Shown in pieces: positions 48,985-50,687 of a stretch of 50,687 bases of DNA (position 1 is the stretch's first letter; every line of letters begins with the position of its first letter). A program made the position numbers and the translations under genes. The DNA is taken from the NCBI GenBank assembly GCA_024405435.1, contig JAKSOU010000013.1:1-50687 (forward strand), written 5' to 3'. The notes under the pieces were generated by a model, which saw nothing but the letters and a program-made list of their open reading frames with translations, did not search any database and was not told the DNA's origin. Origin of the DNA: Akkermansia sp. Its GTDB lineage: Bacteria > Verrucomicrobiota > Verrucomicrobiia > Verrucomicrobiales > Akkermansiaceae.

Positions 48985-49014
48985 CTCTCCGAGCGTTTTT
49001 ATGGGATGGCAATG
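48985..49014. repeat. 30-nt dispersed repeat, copy 2
   Basis: CCTCTCCGAGCGTTTTTATG followed by GGATGGCAATG; its inverted counterpart is at 46397-46428. Shorter relatives occur near 31187 and 37217. Confidence 0.6.
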
Positions 49015-49065
49015 ATTTCGGATTTAGGATTTGTTTGGGCGCGGGGGTCCAAATCACCATTTCCC

Positions 49066-49126
49066 GCGCGGCGAACGCCGCGCCGAACTTCCCAAATTGT
49101 AAATCGTAAATCGTCAATTGTAAATC
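49066..49126. repeat. GC palindrome plus heptamer array abutting the pyrD stop
   Basis: GCGCGGC-GAAC-GCCGCGC (49066-49083) and heptamers at 49094-49126; the array includes part of the pyrD stop codon (49125-49127). Confidence 0.85.
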
Positions 49127-50159
49127 ACCGCATATCGCGGATGGCGGCGGCGGCGGCTTGCACCAGGGGTGGGCCGTTGTAGATGAAGCCGGAATAGAGC
49201 TGCACCAGGGAGGCGCCGGCGCGGATCTTGCCCACGGCGTCCTCTGCGGTGAAGATGCCGCCTGTGCCGATGATGGGGATTTCACCGCGGAGGCCCTTGG
49301 CGAAGGCCTCCAGGGTTTCGTTGGCGCGGTTGTAGAGGGGCTTGCCGGAGAGGCCGCCGCTCTCCTTGGCGGCGGGGTGGTCCTCCACGCCCTCGCGGGA
49401 GGTGGTGGTGTTGGTGCAGATGAGGCCGTCCAGCTGGCAGTCCAGGAACACGTGGCACAATTCCTCGATCTGGCTCTCCGACATATCGGGGGAGACCTTC
49501 ATCACCAGCGGCACGTAGCGCCCGGTATCGGTGGAGAGGTTGGCCTGCTCGCTCTTGAGCTGGGAGAGCAGGCGCGCCGCGGAATCCGCCTGCGCCAGCT
49601 CCAGCAGGTTCGGCACGTTCGGGCAGGAGAAGTTCACCGTCACGTAGTCCGCCACGTCCCACGCCGCGCGCAGGCAGCTCACGTAGTCGTGGTTGGCTTC
49701 GGCGTTGGGCGTGACCATGTTCTTGGAGATGTTGACGCCGAGCACGCCGTGGAAGTTTTTGGTGGCCTGTATGTTTTCCACGCCGCGGTCGATACCGGGG
49801 TTGTTGATTCCCATGTGGTTGATGATGGCCTGCTGGGGGATGCAGCGGAAGAGGCGGGGCTTGGGGTTTCCGGGCTGCGGGCGCGGGGTGAGCGTGCCCA
49901 CCTCCACGAACCCGAATCCCAGGTGGCCGAAGGCGGCGATGGTGTTGGCCTCCTTGTCCATTCCGGCGGCCAGGCCCACGCGGTTGGGGAACTTCAGGCC
50001 CATGACGGTCACGGGGTCGCTCACGGGCTGCCCCGCCACGAGGGAGAGCAGGTGCAGGCGCTCCGCCACGCGGAGGCCCGCCAGGGTGAGGGAGTGCGCG
50101 CGCTCCGGGTCCAGGTGGAAGAGGGCGCTCTTGGCTAACTGGTACAGCTGTGGGTTCAC
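49125..50159 (-). CDS. pyrD: Dihydroorotate dehydrogenase (quinone), class 2
   Basis: Oxidises dihydroorotate to orotate in pyrimidine synthesis, passing electrons to quinone at the inner membrane. From GTG 50159 the protein is 344 aa, normal for class 2. Features are the N-terminal helical quinone-site segment (YQLAKSALFHLDPERAHS), the FMN-site VGLAAGMDKEANTI and GFGFVEVGTLTPRPQPGNPK (in part), the catalytic Ser in TVNFSCPNVPNL, and IIGTGGIFTAEDAVGKIRAG near the C-terminus. In-frame ATGs further upstream lie beyond the promoter at 50214-50242, so the GTG is the only start on the transcript with the full N-terminus. Confidence 0.93.
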   Translation of the reverse strand: MNPQLYQLAKSALFHLDPERAHSLTLAGLRVAERLHLLSLVAGQPVSDPVTVMGLKFPNRVGLAAGMDKEANTIAAFGHLGFGFVEVGTLTPRPQPGNPKPRLFRCIPQQAIINHMGINNPGIDRGVENIQATKNFHGVLGVNISKNMVTPNAEANHDYVSCLRAAWDVADYVTVNFSCPNVPNLLELAQADSAARLLSQLKSEQANLSTDTGRYVPLVMKVSPDMSESQIEELCHVFLDCQLDGLICTNTTTSREGVEDHPAAKESGGLSGKPLYNRANETLEAFAKGLRGEIPIIGTGGIFTAEDAVGKIRAGASLVQLYSGFIYNGPPLVQAAAAAIRDMR

Positions 50160-50213
50160 GTAAGGATGGGAACTCGCGGCGCGGGCGCATGCGCGGCACG
50201 CCGCTTGGGGAGG

Positions 50214-50242
50214 ATTGTAGGTGATTTGCGCCGCGGTTGCAA
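50214..50242 (-). promoter_or_regulatory. Promoter of pyrD
   Basis: On the minus strand TTGCAA (50242-50237), 17-bp spacer, TACAAT (50219-50214). The leader of about 48 nt contains the GC-rich inverted segment 50172-50203, which may fold; a pyrimidine-linked control is possible but not shown. Confidence 0.7.
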
Positions 50243-50255
50243 GGAAATTGTGAGA

Positions 50256-50287
50256 ATTAGGATTAAGATTAAGATTAAGATTAGGAT
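50256..50287 (+). repeat. TTAGGA-type hexamer array between divergent promoters
   Basis: Five ATTAGG/ATTAAG units plus AT, between the pyrD promoter and the promoter at 50317-50345. Confidence 0.78.
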
Positions 50288-50316
50288 GTTTGAATAAGGC
50301 GGGCGGAAGAATAGCC

Positions 50317-50345
50317 TTGCGGGGGCAGCGGGAGCGTGATACCAT
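50317..50345 (+). promoter_or_regulatory. Promoter of the 50355 gene, near-leaderless
   Basis: TTGCGG (50317-50322), 17-bp spacer, TACCAT (50340-50345), 9 nt before the ATG at 50355. Confidence 0.58.
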
Positions 50346-50354
50346 GGGGAGCGT

Positions 50355-50687
50355 ATGAAAATGCGCAAAATCCTGACCCTGGCGGCATGCGCGGCGCTTT
50401 GCTGCGCGGGAAACACCCACGCCGCCACAGCACTGGGGCTCACCGCAGAGGAAATGACACAGCTCTACGGGGCCGGGTTTGCCAAGCAGACCACGGAGGC
50501 CCAGAAGCTCATGGACGAGGAATGGGATGCGGACATGGAGGAGGAAACGGCCGCGGAGCCGGCACCCGAACCCGCCGCAGAGCCGGAGAGGCCGTCTGCG
50601 GAACCGGCGCCGGCCCCCGCACCCGCGCCGGAGACGCCCGGAGAGGTCGAGATGATGTCGAGTCCAAACTCGCGACGGAGGCGCTCT
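50355..50687 (+). CDS. Secreted Glu/Pro/Ala-rich protein, 3' truncated by window edge
   Basis: The frame is open from ATG 50355 to the end of the window (111 codons). Residues 1-24 (MKMRKILTLAACAALCCAGN then THAA) form a signal peptide. A short helical part (LGLTAEEMTQLYGAGFAKQT) follows, then an acidic segment and a low-complexity stretch of Ala, Pro and Glu (about 65-98). This looks like a flexible linker before a domain that lies outside the window. The function cannot be assigned. It is divergent from pyrD and has its own promoter. Confidence 0.7.
   Translation, partial: MKMRKILTLAACAALCCAGNTHAATALGLTAEEMTQLYGAGFAKQTTEAQKLMDEEWDADMEEETAAEPAPEPAAEPERPSAEPAPAPAPAPETPGEVEMMSSPNSRRRRS

Overview
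The window is a GC-rich chromosomal segment from a Gram-negative bacterium, most likely a member of the Verrucomicrobiota (an Akkermansia-like lineage is my guess). The reasons are Kdo (kdsB), undecaprenyl phosphate synthesis (uppS), two autotransporters and several lipoproteins, which imply an outer membrane; a small protein (32303-32674) resembling a family I know as restricted to Planctomycetes and Verrucomicrobia; a eukaryote-type branching enzyme; and a membrane Ser/Thr kinase with an N-terminal zinc ribbon. No taxon was confirmed by search.

Layout. 1-4389: the 3' end of an N-carbamoylputrescine amidase and the helicase HrpA. 4390-7570: a small accessory island with an orphan AbiEi-type antitoxin, a protein with a very basic tail, a tyrosine recombinase and a ribbon-helix-helix-like protein. 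7643-9186: kdsB and uppS. 9281-10540: an AAA/DUF4143 ATPase enclosed by two copies of a 28-nt palindrome-containing repeat. 10665-17574: a tRNA and translation block (cysS, queF, a nuclease lipoprotein, queC, miaB, a transglutaminase-like protein, rimO). 17591-26372: a sodium/solute symporter, a ROK-like sugar kinase, the Ser/Thr kinase, a large coiled-coil membrane protein, an ankyrin protein and a small unknown. 26453-36577: a MATE exporter, tRNA-Glu, a SulP transporter, mutY, agmatine deiminase with its small partner, an unknown, a ZIP metal transporter, and a nucleotidyltransferase plus sugar-1-kinase pair. 37348-46346: a Sel1 lipoprotein, tRNA-Val, two autotransporters (1563 and 667 aa) and a lipoprotein. 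46570-50687: glgB, pyrD and the start of a secreted protein.

The non-coding DNA is the most unusual part. It holds several interacting repeat families. (i) Heptamer arrays (AAATCGT/AAATTGT), usually joined to a GC-rich hairpin, abut the stop codons of five genes in the same orientation. (ii) Hexamer TTAGGA arrays. (iii) A 31-34 nt micro-insert interrupts two different repeats whose uninterrupted forms are also in the window. (iv) A 304-bp nested palindrome made of a chain of hairpins. (v) A tandem pair of 93-nt units whose hairpins differ by compensatory changes. A related hairpin chain links (iv) and (v).

Promoters are easy to read: 22 sigma70-like promoters were found, 17 with a spacer of exactly 17 bp. 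In ten cases the -10 box lies only 6-9 nt before the start codon, which predicts leaderless or nearly leaderless mRNAs. Well-formed intrinsic terminators follow both autotransporters, the lipoprotein gene, both tRNAs and the coiled-coil gene.
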